The notes beneath the pieces were generated by a model, which made no database searches, had not been told where the DNA came from, and saw only the letters and a program-made list of their open reading frames with translations. Shown here piece after piece: positions 34,094 through 43,556 of a stretch of DNA of 64,000 nt. Both the position numbers and the translations under genes were made by a program. Source of the DNA: Leyella lascolaii. Its GTDB lineage: Bacteria; Bacteroidota; Bacteroidia; Bacteroidales; Bacteroidaceae. The DNA lies in the NCBI RefSeq assembly GCF_900079775.1, contig NZ_LT556049.1:1-64000 (forward strand), written 5' to 3'. How positions within the stretch are numbered: the first letter of the stretch is position 1; the number at the start of each line of letters is the position of its first letter.

Positions 34094-35116
34094 ATGGACA
34101 AACAACCGGCAAAAGTGGATGTGGCGGTACTCATCCTGTTCTTCAACCGCCCCGAAAGACTCAAGGAAGTGTTCGATGAAGTGAGGAAGGCAAGACCATC
34201 GCGGCTCTTCCTCTATCAGGACGGACCGCGCGGCGGGCACGACATTGCCGGCATCGAGGCATGCCGGCGCGTGGTGGAGGACATTGACTGGGAGTGCGAC
34301 GTACGCCGGATGTACCAACAGCGCAACTACGGCTGCGACCCGTCGGAGTACATATCGCAGAAATGGGCGTTCTCCATCGTCGACAAATGCATAGTGCTTG
34401 AGGACGACGATGTGCCGTCGCAGTCGTTCTTCCCGTTCTGTAAGGAGATGCTCGACCGTTATGAGCACGACGAGCGCATCACCATGATAGCAGGCTTCAA
34501 CAGCGACGAGGTGACGCCGGGGGTGCCGTGCGACTACTTCTTCACGTCGGTGTTCTCCATATGGGGATGGGCTTCGTGGAGGCGGGTCGTAGACACGTGG
34601 GACGCTTCCTATGCCTTTCTTGACGACGAGTTCGCCATGAGCCAGCTCAAAGGAGTGATGCGCCAGAGACGCTATTGTGCCGACACGCTGCGCGCATGCT
34701 ACGACCACCGCCCCTCTGGAAAGGAGTATTATGAGACTATCTTCTGGTCTGCCATGGTGATGAACAGCGGACTCGCCATCATGCCTACACGCAACATGAT
34801 AAACAACCGGGGCGCGACCGAAGGCTCCACCCATTTCGCAGGAAGCCTCGCCACAATGCCACGGAGGCTGCGGAGACTGTTCACAATGAGACGCTTTGAG
34901 GTGGATTTCCCGCTGAGACACCCGCGTTATGTCATAGAGAATGTGGAGTACAAGGAGCGGACATACCGCACCTACGGCTACGGACATCCGTGGATAAAGG
35001 CTGGAAGGTCGGTAGAGGAGCTTCTGCTCAACCTTCGCTACGGCAACTTCGGCATCATTGCGCGCGCCGTACGACGCCGTCTGGCAAAATGGATGGGACG
35101 CGACAGCCACAAATAA
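34094..35116 (+). CDS. Glycosyltransferase, GT-A fold
   Basis: 340 residues from the ATG at 34094 (MDKQPAKVDVAVLILFFNRPERLKEVFDEV); the frame is open further upstream, but that part overlaps the acetyltransferase gene. GT-A signs: FLYQDGPRGG, NYGCDPSEY and the acidic VLEDDDVPS (DxD) near residue 102, then FFTSVFSIWGWASWRR. These match GT2/GT13-like enzymes encoded in Bacteroidales surface-glycan loci. The basic C-terminus (RAVRRRLAKWMGR) may bind membrane. It converges on the GT4 gene with an 10-bp gap. Confidence 0.85.
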   Translation: MDKQPAKVDVAVLILFFNRPERLKEVFDEVRKARPSRLFLYQDGPRGGHDIAGIEACRRVVEDIDWECDVRRMYQQRNYGCDPSEYISQKWAFSIVDKCIVLEDDDVPSQSFFPFCKEMLDRYEHDERITMIAGFNSDEVTPGVPCDYFFTSVFSIWGWASWRRVVDTWDASYAFLDDEFAMSQLKGVMRQRRYCADTLRACYDHRPSGKEYYETIFWSAMVMNSGLAIMPTRNMINNRGATEGSTHFAGSLATMPRRLRRLFTMRRFEVDFPLRHPRYVIENVEYKERTYRTYGYGHPWIKAGRSVEELLLNLRYGNFGIIARAVRRRLAKWMGRDSHK

Positions 35117-35126
35117 GGGGCACGGC

Positions 35127-36281
35127 TCATCCGAGATAAATCCTTTCGTATTCTTCCTGCATATGTCTTATGCCGAACCGCGACATGGCATATGCCTTGG
35201 CTTCAGCACCGAGCGAGCGGAGGTCGGAGCGTGGTATGACTTCTCTGAACAGCCGGAGGAAAGCCTCATCATCATTGCCGCTCACCTTCAGGAGCCATGA
35301 GGGAGGCAACGTGTCGCCCAGACCAGGACAGTCGTTTGCCACGACTGGCAGACCCGCCATGCTCGCCTCGATGGACATTATGCTCAGACCTTCAAACTCG
35401 GAGGGCATGAACAGGCAGTCGAAAGATGAGAGCACGCCCGACAGGCCGTACATCGGCGGAGTAAGAGTGGCATTGCCGCACCGCGCCACGGCACGCTCCA
35501 CGTCGGGCAGAAGACTGCCGTCGCCCATCACATGAAAGTGATAACGCCTGTCGCCAGCCATGCTCCCGAGCAGCCTTATAAGATGTTCCACTCCTTTCTG
35601 ACGCTCCATTCTTCCGGCAAAGAGAACGTTGATGCAGCCTTCCTTTATCCCTGCATACGGCTTTTGGGCAACAGGCTGCACACCATTATATATAATAGGA
35701 AGAGTCTGTCCGTAGGCTTTCGCGTAGCACGACTGCACCGACGGCGATATAGCCACGTTGCTCGCGGCGCGCTGAAAGAACCGTTCCATGTGTCTGCCGA
35801 GCCTTTCCTGACCCGTCCAGAGGCGCGTGTTGTGCACCGTCCGCACTATGCGGCAGCGGCGAGTCCATGGAAAGAGGAGGCGGAAAAAGCGTATACACAT
35901 GTCCGGAGTCTCCGTGTGCACGTGTACGACATCGGGTCGCCAGCACATGTATACGGGCAGGAACCACAGCGGAAAGCACAGTGCTGCGATGCGTTCGAAA
36001 AGAAAGTGGAAGCGTATGTCGGGCATGTGCGCGCGGTGGAAGCGTATGCCCGAGCGGTTGAGACCGCCGATGAACTCACGTGTGAAAGGCGTAGAGGCGC
36101 GCATCACCTCCACCATGTGATATTCCGTTCCTGCCGTATGGGATGACGCTATGTTTGCCGCCACCTTCTCGGCACCGCCCAAATCGAAGTGGGTCACTAT
36201 GTGGAAGATACGCACGGGACGCTTTCTTCCGTCATGCTTTCCGGTGTCTGTCATTGCATTATGGTTTTTCTTATTGTCCAA
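35127..36281 (-). CDS. Family 4 glycosyltransferase
   Basis: 384 residues, GT-B fold. FHIVTHFDLGGAEKVAANIA near the start, FAGRMERQKGVEHLIRLLG in the donor domain, and the E-x7-E region SEFEGLSIMSIEASMAGLP followed by NDCPGLGDTL. These are typical of retaining enzymes of lipopolysaccharide or capsule synthesis. An alternative start at residue 10 (MTDTGKHDG) is possible. It lies at the chromosome/element 2 border, its start codon 63 bp from the proposed left end of the element. Confidence 0.88.
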   Translation of the reverse strand: MDNKKNHNAMTDTGKHDGRKRPVRIFHIVTHFDLGGAEKVAANIASSHTAGTEYHMVEVMRASTPFTREFIGGLNRSGIRFHRAHMPDIRFHFLFERIAALCFPLWFLPVYMCWRPDVVHVHTETPDMCIRFFRLLFPWTRRCRIVRTVHNTRLWTGQERLGRHMERFFQRAASNVAISPSVQSCYAKAYGQTLPIIYNGVQPVAQKPYAGIKEGCINVLFAGRMERQKGVEHLIRLLGSMAGDRRYHFHVMGDGSLLPDVERAVARCGNATLTPPMYGLSGVLSSFDCLFMPSEFEGLSIMSIEASMAGLPVVANDCPGLGDTLPPSWLLKVSGNDDEAFLRLFREVIPRSDLRSLGAEAKAYAMSRFGIRHMQEEYERIYLG

Positions 36282-36343
36282 ATGTTGCGCTAAGTGAAAT
36301 ATTCTTGTAAATCAGAAAGTTATCCTCAATCAAAAAGAGAATA

Positions 36344-36356
36344 GGTAATGGTTTGG
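36344..36356 (+). other. Proposed left end of element 2
   Basis: GGTAATGGTTTGG, followed by AAACC. The right copy at 52086 reads GGTAATGACTTGG, with GGAAACC a few bases on. It lies just left of the AT-rich cargo. Confidence 0.4.
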
Positions 36357-36541
36357 AAACCACCGAACTTCACCATTCTGCTCATCTTCAATAAGTCAAT
36401 CAACTGGGACAAAGGTACGAAATAAATTTGAGAATGTTCCATAAAAACACTTTTTAAACGATAGATGTATATAAACAAATTATTGCGAAATGTTAAAATA
36501 CGAGCAAATGGAATATTTTTCTACATATTGTTGCTTGTATT

Positions 36542-36563
36542 CGGAATATTTTCCGTATATTTG
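36542..36563 (+). promoter_or_regulatory. Promoter with dyad before the XRE operon
   Basis: TATATTTG at 36556-36563 is the -7 box. Immediately before it lies CGGAA-TATT-TTCCG (36542-36555), a dyad placed to let a repressor block RNA polymerase. The XRE protein of the operon is the natural candidate. The rest of 36282-36586 is AT-rich with no gene. Confidence 0.55.
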
Positions 36564-36586
36564 TTACCAGATTAAAAAATTAAATT

Positions 36587-37186
36587 ATGGAGATATTTCA
36601 GACATCTTTATTCCCTTCAAGGAAGGGAGAGTTTAAACCCGATGAGTTCAAAAATGCAATCCATGGTACCCCATTTTTAGAATGCGTAAAAAATGGATTA
36701 AACAATGGCTTTCGTAGAATGCGAGAAACTTTTGCAGCAGGTGATATGTCAATGCGGAATGAATCCAACTTTTTACATGAGGCTATTTTTAATAGTATAA
36801 GGACTCAGATTGATACCTATATGCCAACTTGGAATGTAAATTTTTCTACCAATAAAATTGGTTCTGAAAGGTTGTTCTTTACATTTGGGGACTATATCTT
36901 TATTCTTAAGATTACTGGGGCAAAAACTAATGACACCAAGCCGTCACGATGTATTGAATATCAAGAAGCGGATAAGCATATTATCACTTTGGAATACACC
37001 TTAGATGACATGCGGGAATCAATACAATCTGCATATTTCCAATATAAAAAGGGTAAATCGTCAACTTACATTATGTCTGTTCCATTGTATCAACCTTTTG
37101 AAATCCAAGAAGAAGCTCAATCGGAAGATATAAAAATAGAAGTGAAGAAGCCAATACTAAAGGTTTCAAAGAAAAAAGCGAAGTAA
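36587..37186 (+). CDS. Unknown protein, partner of XRE-metallopeptidase
   Basis: 199 residues, cytoplasmic, no membrane segment. A helical N-terminus (KPDEFKNAIHGTPFLECVKNG), a central beta part (LFFTFGDYIFILKITGA) and a lysine-rich, probably disordered tail (EVKKPILKVSKKKAK). No family recognised. It ends 3 bp before the XRE-metallopeptidase gene, so the two proteins are co-made. By analogy with XRE/ImmA pairs in phages and elements, it could be the regulated partner or the substrate of the protease; this is inference from order only. Confidence 0.6.
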   Translation: MEIFQTSLFPSRKGEFKPDEFKNAIHGTPFLECVKNGLNNGFRRMRETFAAGDMSMRNESNFLHEAIFNSIRTQIDTYMPTWNVNFSTNKIGSERLFFTFGDYIFILKITGAKTNDTKPSRCIEYQEADKHIITLEYTLDDMRESIQSAYFQYKKGKSSTYIMSVPLYQPFEIQEEAQSEDIKIEVKKPILKVSKKKAK

Positions 37187-37189
37187 AAT

Positions 37190-38260
37190 ATGAACCCATT
37201 TAATTATGAGAAGTTAGAGATAGCTCGATTACTCAGACAAAAGACCCAAAAAGACGTTGTTAAAGATGTTGGAATATCACAATCAACTTTATCTAAAGCT
37301 GAACATGGGTTATTGGAGTTGTCTGATGATATGATGCAGAAATTGAGCCAATACTACGACATGCCTATTGAGTTTTTTTCCGAAATGTATGAGGTTCCAC
37401 CTGTAGGTTATCTATATTATAGACGGAAATTGACTATAACAAACAAAATAATAGATTCTTTCATAGCGAAAGTACAAATTTTCAAGGCTATCATAGATTC
37501 TCTTATGCAATCAGTTGAACTTCCAGATTATACCCTAGACAACTATAGACCAAGCGAAGATTTATCTCCCAAAGAAATAGCGCATAAAATTCGCTTTTCT
37601 TTGAAAGTATTTCATGGACCTGTTCCTAATTTAAGTACTTTATTGGAAAATAATGGAATTGTGATAGTTCGGTTTGATTTCGGAACCGAAAAAATTGACG
37701 GTGTTTCAGCTATAACAAATGAAAATAGGAAGGTTATGTTCATTAATAGCCAAATGCCTGATGATAGAATTCGGTTTTCTATGGCTCATGAATTAGGACA
37801 TATTATTATGCACATTGCAAATCCACCAAAATCAAGTGAAGAGGCTGAAAGAGAAGCGGATGAATTTGCAACAGAGTTTTTAATGCCCGAACTTGAAATA
37901 CGTCCGATGTTGGAAGATTTAACAATTTCAACCTTAGCCACACTCAAAAGAAGATGGAGAGTATCCATGCATGCAATAGTGAGAAGAGCTAAAGATTTGG
38001 AAGTTATTAGTAATCAACAATATCGCAATATGCAAATTTATTTTTCAAAGAAAGGATACACTAAATCAGAACCAATACAATTGCCAATTGAGCAACCTAC
38101 AATTCTGAAAGAAACATTACGATTATACAAAGATGAGCTTGGATATTCTGACCAAGATTTGATGAGCATAATGCATATAAATAAGAATGATTTTGCAGAA
38201 TGGTTTGCACCACAACCTAAAATTATAAGGCTTCAACCGATTTTTAATAAGAGTATTTAG
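37190..38260 (+). CDS. XRE regulator fused to ImmA/IrrE metallopeptidase
   Basis: 356 residues. N-terminal XRE helix-turn-helix (IARLLRQKTQKDVVKDVGIS, STLSKAEHGLLELSDDMMQK; about 10-65), linker, then an ImmA/IrrE zinc metallopeptidase with SMAHELGHIIMH (about 196-207) and downstream acidic ligand in EEAEREADEFATEFLMP. A helical C-terminal extension of about 90 residues follows. Such proteins sense stress, cleave a repressor or partner, and derepress mobile-element genes. The codon and base composition is far more AT-rich than flanking genes, a sign of recent acquisition. Confidence 0.9.
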   Translation: MNPFNYEKLEIARLLRQKTQKDVVKDVGISQSTLSKAEHGLLELSDDMMQKLSQYYDMPIEFFSEMYEVPPVGYLYYRRKLTITNKIIDSFIAKVQIFKAIIDSLMQSVELPDYTLDNYRPSEDLSPKEIAHKIRFSLKVFHGPVPNLSTLLENNGIVIVRFDFGTEKIDGVSAITNENRKVMFINSQMPDDRIRFSMAHELGHIIMHIANPPKSSEEAEREADEFATEFLMPELEIRPMLEDLTISTLATLKRRWRVSMHAIVRRAKDLEVISNQQYRNMQIYFSKKGYTKSEPIQLPIEQPTILKETLRLYKDELGYSDQDLMSIMHINKNDFAEWFAPQPKIIRLQPIFNKSI

Positions 38261-38316
38261 GAATAGCGTGTTCTTGGCTATATAATTCAAGAATAAAAAC
38301 ATAGGAGATTAAGCAT

Positions 38317-38490
38317 ATGGCAACGAATCCACCGTCTGGTGACGGACATCGTAATGGGGCAGTGAAAGGACGTTCACAGACTTTCAATCCCAAGACAGAA
38401 CAATGGGTAAAACGAGATTCCGAAACAGGTCGTTTTATGGATGTTAAGAAAGATGGTACGCCATTCAAAGGCGTAAGGAAAGAAAAATGA
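38317..38490 (+). CDS. Small conserved 57-residue protein
   Basis: 57 residues: MATNPPSGDGHRNGAVKGRS, then a TFNPKTEQWVKRDSETGRFMDVK core and a basic GVRKEK end. I recognise this as a widespread short protein (N-P-x-T-x-x-W-V-K-R-D-x-x-T-G-R-F-M-D-V-K) found in many bacteria, often near XRE or restriction genes; the function is unknown. It starts 56 bp after the XRE-metallopeptidase gene in the same direction and ends at a terminator shared with the convergent restriction genes. It is too short for most gene finders. Confidence 0.75.
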   Translation: MATNPPSGDGHRNGAVKGRSQTFNPKTEQWVKRDSETGRFMDVKKDGTPFKGVRKEK

Positions 38491-38501
38491 TTATTGCTTA
38501 T

Positions 38502-38540
38502 AGCGAAGGTGGGCGAGTTATCCCCACCTTCGCTTTAATT
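38502..38540. terminator. Bidirectional terminator
   Basis: AGCGAAGGTGGG (38502-38513) pairs with CCCACCTTCGCT (38523-38534), followed by TTAATTTATA on the plus strand. It lies between the convergent 57-residue gene and the restriction helicase gene. Confidence 0.85.
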
Positions 38541-38547
38541 TATACTT

Positions 38548-41500
38548 TTACTGCATTGGTTTTATCATCTTTTCGATGAATGCAATTTCTTCATCGGTTA
38601 GATGATATTTGATATAAAGTTGTTGGTCTATTTCGGGTATTGTTCCACTCCAATTAATATCACCATTTATGGTAAAATCTTGAATCGGAACAAATGCAAA
38701 ACATTCCTTTGTCACATTTACAGAAGTTATCCCTTGCCGAAGAAAAAAACGAGCAAATTTCGTTAGAAGATACTTTTTATAATTCGTAGCTTCTTCCAAT
38801 GTACAGAAGACAGCTGTATCAATGTAAGTTTCAGTATTAATTTCAGCAGGGGATAGTATTTGAGGCTCGGTTAATACCCGATATCCTTCACCCGGTTTAA
38901 CACTCATTTCACCATTGCTGGGAACAAAACGACCAACAATTATCTTAAATTGGTCTATATACTCAATACCCTTAGATATGTCTGTGCGATAAACTTTCGC
39001 CCATCCTTTGCTTGTAAGTATCTTCACATCACCTTTATCACTTCCTCGAAAATATGTTCTAAATCCAAATGGATTGATTGAAAGAACAAGACTATTCAGA
39101 TATGATATGGATTTTGATGTTATTTTTTCAAGGATAGAAACAGCCGCATTTGAACGAATAAGTGTATCAAATTGATTTAAGTATCGGTTTGCCGTAATAT
39201 CTTTTAAGGCATTATAATTTGTTACCTTACAAGTTCCATTATAATTCGCATCCCATAAGAACGTACAAAGCCCGCCTGCAATATCAACCGTAGGAAAAAG
39301 GTCTTTGCTTAGCTCGTAGTCATGTAGTTGAGAAAGATGAGTATCAGAAATCATATCAGAACGAAATTCATCCAAACCTCTTCCACCCGCATACCAACGT
39401 GCAGGCATTATCAAACTTATATAATCAGGATGTACTCGTTTTGCAATATTCATAAAGTATTGATACACAGGAACGGCTCCTCTATCAGTGCCTCCGTCCA
39501 TAACCTGATACGGTGGATTTCCTACTATCGCATTGAATTTCATATTGTCGTCATCATTAGCTTTCCAGAACGAGCGTCCCTTTGCCATCTTCTCGATGAA
39601 GTTCTGGGGTTTGTTCTTGATTTGGTTGATTAAATCCTCGAAATAACGTGTGTTTACTTTGGTTTTTCGGAAGCCTACCAGCGTCCGCTTGGTGATACTC
39701 TTTGCCATCGGTGTCTTGCACACCACGAAGATGTTCTCCGCCACCACCTTGTCCCATACCGCCTGTTGTTCCTCCAACGTGTCGGCGGAAATGGTGCTGT
39801 CTTTCAGCCGCGCCCGATAGATGCCGTAAGCCATGTAAAGCGGATACAGGCCGGACTTGGAGTTGATTTCCAATATCCGTGCATCGGAAGTGAATACCTC
39901 AGCCGTCACCTTGCCGTGGTCAATGAAACGTGGCTCGTAAAGCGTGTACTCGTATTCCTTGTCAAAGAAGTTGTAGCCACCCAGACAGTCGCCGAGGTGC
40001 ATGTTCACCACGCGCCACGGCGTAAGCACGGTTTCCTTATCCGGATTGCGGAAGGTGCTGAAAATGTCCGTGATGCGTCCGATGCGTTTTTCCACACTTA
40101 GCTTGTCCGCAGCCTTGGCCATCGCACGGATGCGCTTGCCTGCCGCACGGAAGATGTCTGGGTCGTAGTATTTCTTGAAGGTGTTGAACTTCTGCTTGCT
40201 CACCCCCTTGGGCATAAACTCTTGCCACGAACGCGGGTCTATCTTCTCGGCGAAGTTGTCAATGGTGATTTCCTCGTCCTCGTTCTCCAACTCCGCACCA
40301 TAGATGAGCAAAGGCATACGGATGGAAATGCCCCGGAGAATAGAAATGGCCGCCTCACGGTTTTTCGTCTTCTTTTTCAGTTCTTCCAGTCTGCGCTTCT
40401 CTTCCTCGGTAAGTTCCTTCTTGGATTTCTTCTCCAGCTTCTCCTTCTCCTCGTATTCCTCGCCCGTCAGCCCTTGGTTGTTGATGTCCACCTGATTGGT
40501 CTTGGGCATCGCCTTGGTCTGGCCGATTATCTTTTTCAGGTCGTCAAACTCCTGCAACTCCAAATCGCCCAGTTTCAACAGTTCGTCATTGTAAAGGCTG
40601 TTGTCCTCGAAGCCGTTGCGTACCACGCGCTCCACATAGACTTTCTTGAGCTGCTCCAGCATACGAGGCACATCAAACTTGTCCATCCGGGAGCCTTCAA
40701 TGGAAATAACCGGACAGAAGTTGAGGAAGTCGCCCATAATCTTGCGGTCGTTCTGTGAGGTCTTTCCCGCCTTAGCGGAAATCTTGGCGGTCTCGGCAAG
40801 CACACGCAAGGTGCGGTCGGGGGCAAAGTCGAACACGTAACACTGCTCCTTCACACGCCCGTTGATGGTGGCAGGGGTCTGCACCCGGAAAATAGTCTGC
40901 ATATAACTGGATGCCGCCGTATTGTATGAGCCGGACAGCATGAACACAGCCGTCCATGCAGGAACGCTTACACCCGTTGTCAAACGCCCGCAGGACAGGG
41001 TAATGGTGCGTGTCGCATCTGGGTCTTTGCCGATGGCGTTGTTCACCGCTTCCAAGGCATCGCGGCTTTCCTCGTCCTCATCGCCGTCACCAGCCACGTT
41101 GACGATGTTAAAATACTGGAATACTGGATGCCGCTGTAACAACGCACTGAGTGCCTTGGCCTCCTTTACCCCCGGAAGCATCCACAGCGTATGCCGAAAG
41201 ATACCCCGGTATTCCTCGTTGGCAAAAGGATAACAGCTATCCTTGTCCTCCTTGGTCAGCAGGTTGAGGAAAGCGGGAACATCCCGTTCGTGGACAAAGC
41301 CGCCATCCTCGTTCACGCGGAAGAACTCGCGGAAATTGAACGCTACGTCCTCATCGGCGAACTCTTTGAGCAAGCGTCCGAGGTCGTAGGTATAGATGTT
41401 CATGACGGGCAGTGCTGCGTAGGGATTCGGGTCGCCCTGATGTACCCTGTCCCATTCCTGTTTGGCGCGTTGCTCCATCACGTAGTCCCAGGTGTATATC

Positions 41501-42486
41501 TCGTCCTCCTTGAAATCGTCCAGTAGGTTGAACGGTGTTCCTGACAAGCGCAGGACTTTTGTATCGTCCTTGACCAGTTCCGCCATCACCGCCTTGCCCA
41601 GTTCCGTCTGTGTGCCCTCGTGCGCCTCGTCCACGATAATCAAGTCCCAAGGCGTGGCGAACACTTCATTGTTCTTATCGAAGTTGCCGCCCACCAGTTC
41701 CGAGCCGCGTAAGTCCTGCATAGAAGCGAAATAAACGTAATGCAGACCGTTAGCCTTTGTCCGCCGTTCAAGGCTCTCGTGACTGTCCCCGTTGTTCTTC
41801 GAGCCGTAGGCAAAATCACTCCGGTCATAAAATATCTTGCCGAAGTCCTCGAACCATCCGCTGTCCACCACGGGACGGTGGGTCAGAATGAGTGTCCGCC
41901 GGAAATCCATGTCCTTGACCACCTGCAAGGCGGACAGGGTCTTGCCGAAACGCATCTTGGCATTCCACAGCATCTGATTGCTTTTCTTGAACTGCCGCTT
42001 GGTCTTGTCGATGGCTTCCCGCTGCTCGGGACGGAAGATGATTGGGCTTCGCCCGTATGCCACCTCTCCCGGCAAAAGGGATTCCTTGCCCTCCTTGACG
42101 GCTGCGATGGCACGTTTCACAACATCCAAGTTGGTGATGAACCATTCGTTGGCTCCGTTCACCTTGTCAAACACTTTCTTCTTTACGCCGGAACGCTCCA
42201 ATACGACATGGACTTCCTTGTCGTTGAATGAACGCAAGCCTCCCCGGTTGTAGAGAGCCAACTCGGTGTAAAGCAACTCATAGCGGATGCCTGCCGTCTG
42301 CGTGTATTGGTTGATGCGTTTCCTTGCCGCCTCGTTCAAGGGCTTGCTGTTCGGTGCCAGCCCGATGACGTTCCCGTCGTCACAGGTGGCCTCGCCTATT
42401 TTCAGACAGCCCTCGTGTTCGGCATCGTTGATGCGGAACACATATATCAGCTTCAGTTTCAGGGAAGAGAAGTATTTCATAGGCAT
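38548..42486 (-). CDS. Restriction helicase-methylase with GIY-YIG-like N-terminus
   Basis: 1312 residues. N-terminus (about 10-130) resembles a T5orf172/GIY-YIG nuclease: LIYVFRI, CLKIGEAT, NDKEVHVVLE, ANEWFI. A superfamily 2 helicase follows: MRFGKTLSALQV (about 180), IIVDEAHEGT (about 284), LRLSGTPFNLL, and TTGVSVPAWTAVFML. From about 860 there is an adenine-methylase-like half: AEVFTSDARILEINSKSGLY (motif I-like, degenerate) and IVGNPPYQVMDGG (motif IV NPPY, about 990), then a target-recognition-like C-terminus. It looks like a single-chain restriction-modification enzyme of the Eco57I/type ISP style. The start abuts the stop of the upstream partner with no gap. Confidence 0.8.
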   Translation of the reverse strand: MPMKYFSSLKLKLIYVFRINDAEHEGCLKIGEATCDDGNVIGLAPNSKPLNEAARKRINQYTQTAGIRYELLYTELALYNRGGLRSFNDKEVHVVLERSGVKKKVFDKVNGANEWFITNLDVVKRAIAAVKEGKESLLPGEVAYGRSPIIFRPEQREAIDKTKRQFKKSNQMLWNAKMRFGKTLSALQVVKDMDFRRTLILTHRPVVDSGWFEDFGKIFYDRSDFAYGSKNNGDSHESLERRTKANGLHYVYFASMQDLRGSELVGGNFDKNNEVFATPWDLIIVDEAHEGTQTELGKAVMAELVKDDTKVLRLSGTPFNLLDDFKEDEIYTWDYVMEQRAKQEWDRVHQGDPNPYAALPVMNIYTYDLGRLLKEFADEDVAFNFREFFRVNEDGGFVHERDVPAFLNLLTKEDKDSCYPFANEEYRGIFRHTLWMLPGVKEAKALSALLQRHPVFQYFNIVNVAGDGDEDEESRDALEAVNNAIGKDPDATRTITLSCGRLTTGVSVPAWTAVFMLSGSYNTAASSYMQTIFRVQTPATINGRVKEQCYVFDFAPDRTLRVLAETAKISAKAGKTSQNDRKIMGDFLNFCPVISIEGSRMDKFDVPRMLEQLKKVYVERVVRNGFEDNSLYNDELLKLGDLELQEFDDLKKIIGQTKAMPKTNQVDINNQGLTGEEYEEKEKLEKKSKKELTEEEKRRLEELKKKTKNREAAISILRGISIRMPLLIYGAELENEDEEITIDNFAEKIDPRSWQEFMPKGVSKQKFNTFKKYYDPDIFRAAGKRIRAMAKAADKLSVEKRIGRITDIFSTFRNPDKETVLTPWRVVNMHLGDCLGGYNFFDKEYEYTLYEPRFIDHGKVTAEVFTSDARILEINSKSGLYPLYMAYGIYRARLKDSTISADTLEEQQAVWDKVVAENIFVVCKTPMAKSITKRTLVGFRKTKVNTRYFEDLINQIKNKPQNFIEKMAKGRSFWKANDDDNMKFNAIVGNPPYQVMDGGTDRGAVPVYQYFMNIAKRVHPDYISLIMPARWYAGGRGLDEFRSDMISDTHLSQLHDYELSKDLFPTVDIAGGLCTFLWDANYNGTCKVTNYNALKDITANRYLNQFDTLIRSNAAVSILEKITSKSISYLNSLVLSINPFGFRTYFRGSDKGDVKILTSKGWAKVYRTDISKGIEYIDQFKIIVGRFVPSNGEMSVKPGEGYRVLTEPQILSPAEINTETYIDTAVFCTLEEATNYKKYLLTKFARFFLRQGITSVNVTKECFAFVPIQDFTINGDINWSGTIPEIDQQLYIKYHLTDEEIAFIEKMIKPMQ

Positions 42487-43506
42487 TCATTTTAGGAGGT
42501 CGATATATTTGATTCGCTTGCCTTTGCGTCCGGTCTGAGGATCTTTGGCCCGCCAGTCCTTGATAAGGCAATACGTCCCGTTGTGCTTGAATATGTTATC
42601 CGTTCTGCATCCCTCGCAAGGAGTGACAATTTCCTTGCTTTCACCGAAAAGGGACACTTCCGTGTGTACCTTGTCCTTGCAACTCCCGGGGACAACGCCT
42701 TTCAGCCCGTCCATCTGCCACACGTTCCACGAGATAATATAGGCGATGTAATTGATGGATTTTTGCAAAGGGTTCTTGCCGAATTTGGCACGGTAATACT
42801 CGATGAAAGAATAGAGCATGGACTCACGGGCGATGAGCAGGCTGTCACCCTGCCATTCGTAAGCGTATGTACTCTTGTAGGCTTCCTGTGCAGCTTCCAG
42901 CCACAGGCCGGAAGTGTCTGTATTCTCGCTGACGACCCGCAGTTTCCGGTCAAGCAGGCCTATACGCTCGACGATGGGAATGACAGCCCCAGTGGTGGTA
43001 TCATAGCGGCTGACTATATAGGGAGCTTCGCCACAGGTGATTTCAAGACGGGTGTCACGCACATAGTCTTTCCATGTTTTTCCTTCGGGAAAAGTTATCT
43101 TGTCAGAATTCGTTGTCCATCCGTACGTGCCATCCTCTGACGTGTATTCCGTGTTGAACACGTCTTTCCTGCCGAACCACGCTTCATCAATGAGGTTGTT
43201 CTGCGCGTTGCACACCCATGAAGGGGTGAACACCTCCGCCATGTCCCGTACACGCGCCGACTGGGTGTCCCTGTGCTTCAGGATGCGTGGCATGATGACC
43301 TGTCCGTTTTCGCCCGTAATAAGCCCCGGCAATATCGGGTCATGGTAGCCATACCCTTCGCCGAGGTGTTCATAATCGGAAGTTGCCCAGAAGATATTGC
43401 ACACGGCATCGCCCCTGCTCGTCGTATGGTCTTTGAGCAGGGTCGCCAACAGTTCCGGAGAAGCCCGGAGGATGTCGTTCTCCAATATGTCCGCTATGTC
43501 TGGCAT
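42487..43506 (-). CDS. Restriction-modification partner with methylase motif I
   Basis: 339 residues. It has AEVFTPSWVCNAQNN, the pre-motif of N6-adenine methylases (FTP-x-x-V), and LEITCGEAPYIVSRYD, which aligns with SAM-binding motif I. No NPPY motif IV is present; that motif is in the downstream helicase protein. C-terminal part has two Cys-x2-Cys-like positions (CKDK, CEGCRTDNIF). Related proteins in Bacteroidales are called restriction subunit M. The gene is first in the two-gene unit and ends where the helicase gene starts. It probably forms one functional methylase with the larger protein. Confidence 0.7.
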   Translation of the reverse strand: MPDIADILENDILRASPELLATLLKDHTTSRGDAVCNIFWATSDYEHLGEGYGYHDPILPGLITGENGQVIMPRILKHRDTQSARVRDMAEVFTPSWVCNAQNNLIDEAWFGRKDVFNTEYTSEDGTYGWTTNSDKITFPEGKTWKDYVRDTRLEITCGEAPYIVSRYDTTTGAVIPIVERIGLLDRKLRVVSENTDTSGLWLEAAQEAYKSTYAYEWQGDSLLIARESMLYSFIEYYRAKFGKNPLQKSINYIAYIISWNVWQMDGLKGVVPGSCKDKVHTEVSLFGESKEIVTPCEGCRTDNIFKHNGTYCLIKDWRAKDPQTGRKGKRIKYIDLLK

Positions 43507-43510
43507 GTCT

Positions 43511-43550
43511 GATACGCTTGGGGCAAAGCGTATCTCCTGACGGGAGATAC
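43511..43550 (-). promoter_or_regulatory. Overlapping alternative hairpins before the restriction operon
   Basis: Two stems share bases: GATACGCTT/AAGCGTATC (43511-43519 with 43526-43534) and GTATCTCC/GGAGATAC (43530-43537 with 43543-43550). They cannot form together, as in an attenuator or translational switch. They sit within 45 bases of the start codon of the leftward gene at 43506. Confidence 0.55.
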
Positions 43551-43556
43551 ACTATC

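Noticed and set aside
34058..35110. 350-residue frame opposite the GT-A gene
   Set aside because: Shadow of a real gene with a DxD motif and proper start.
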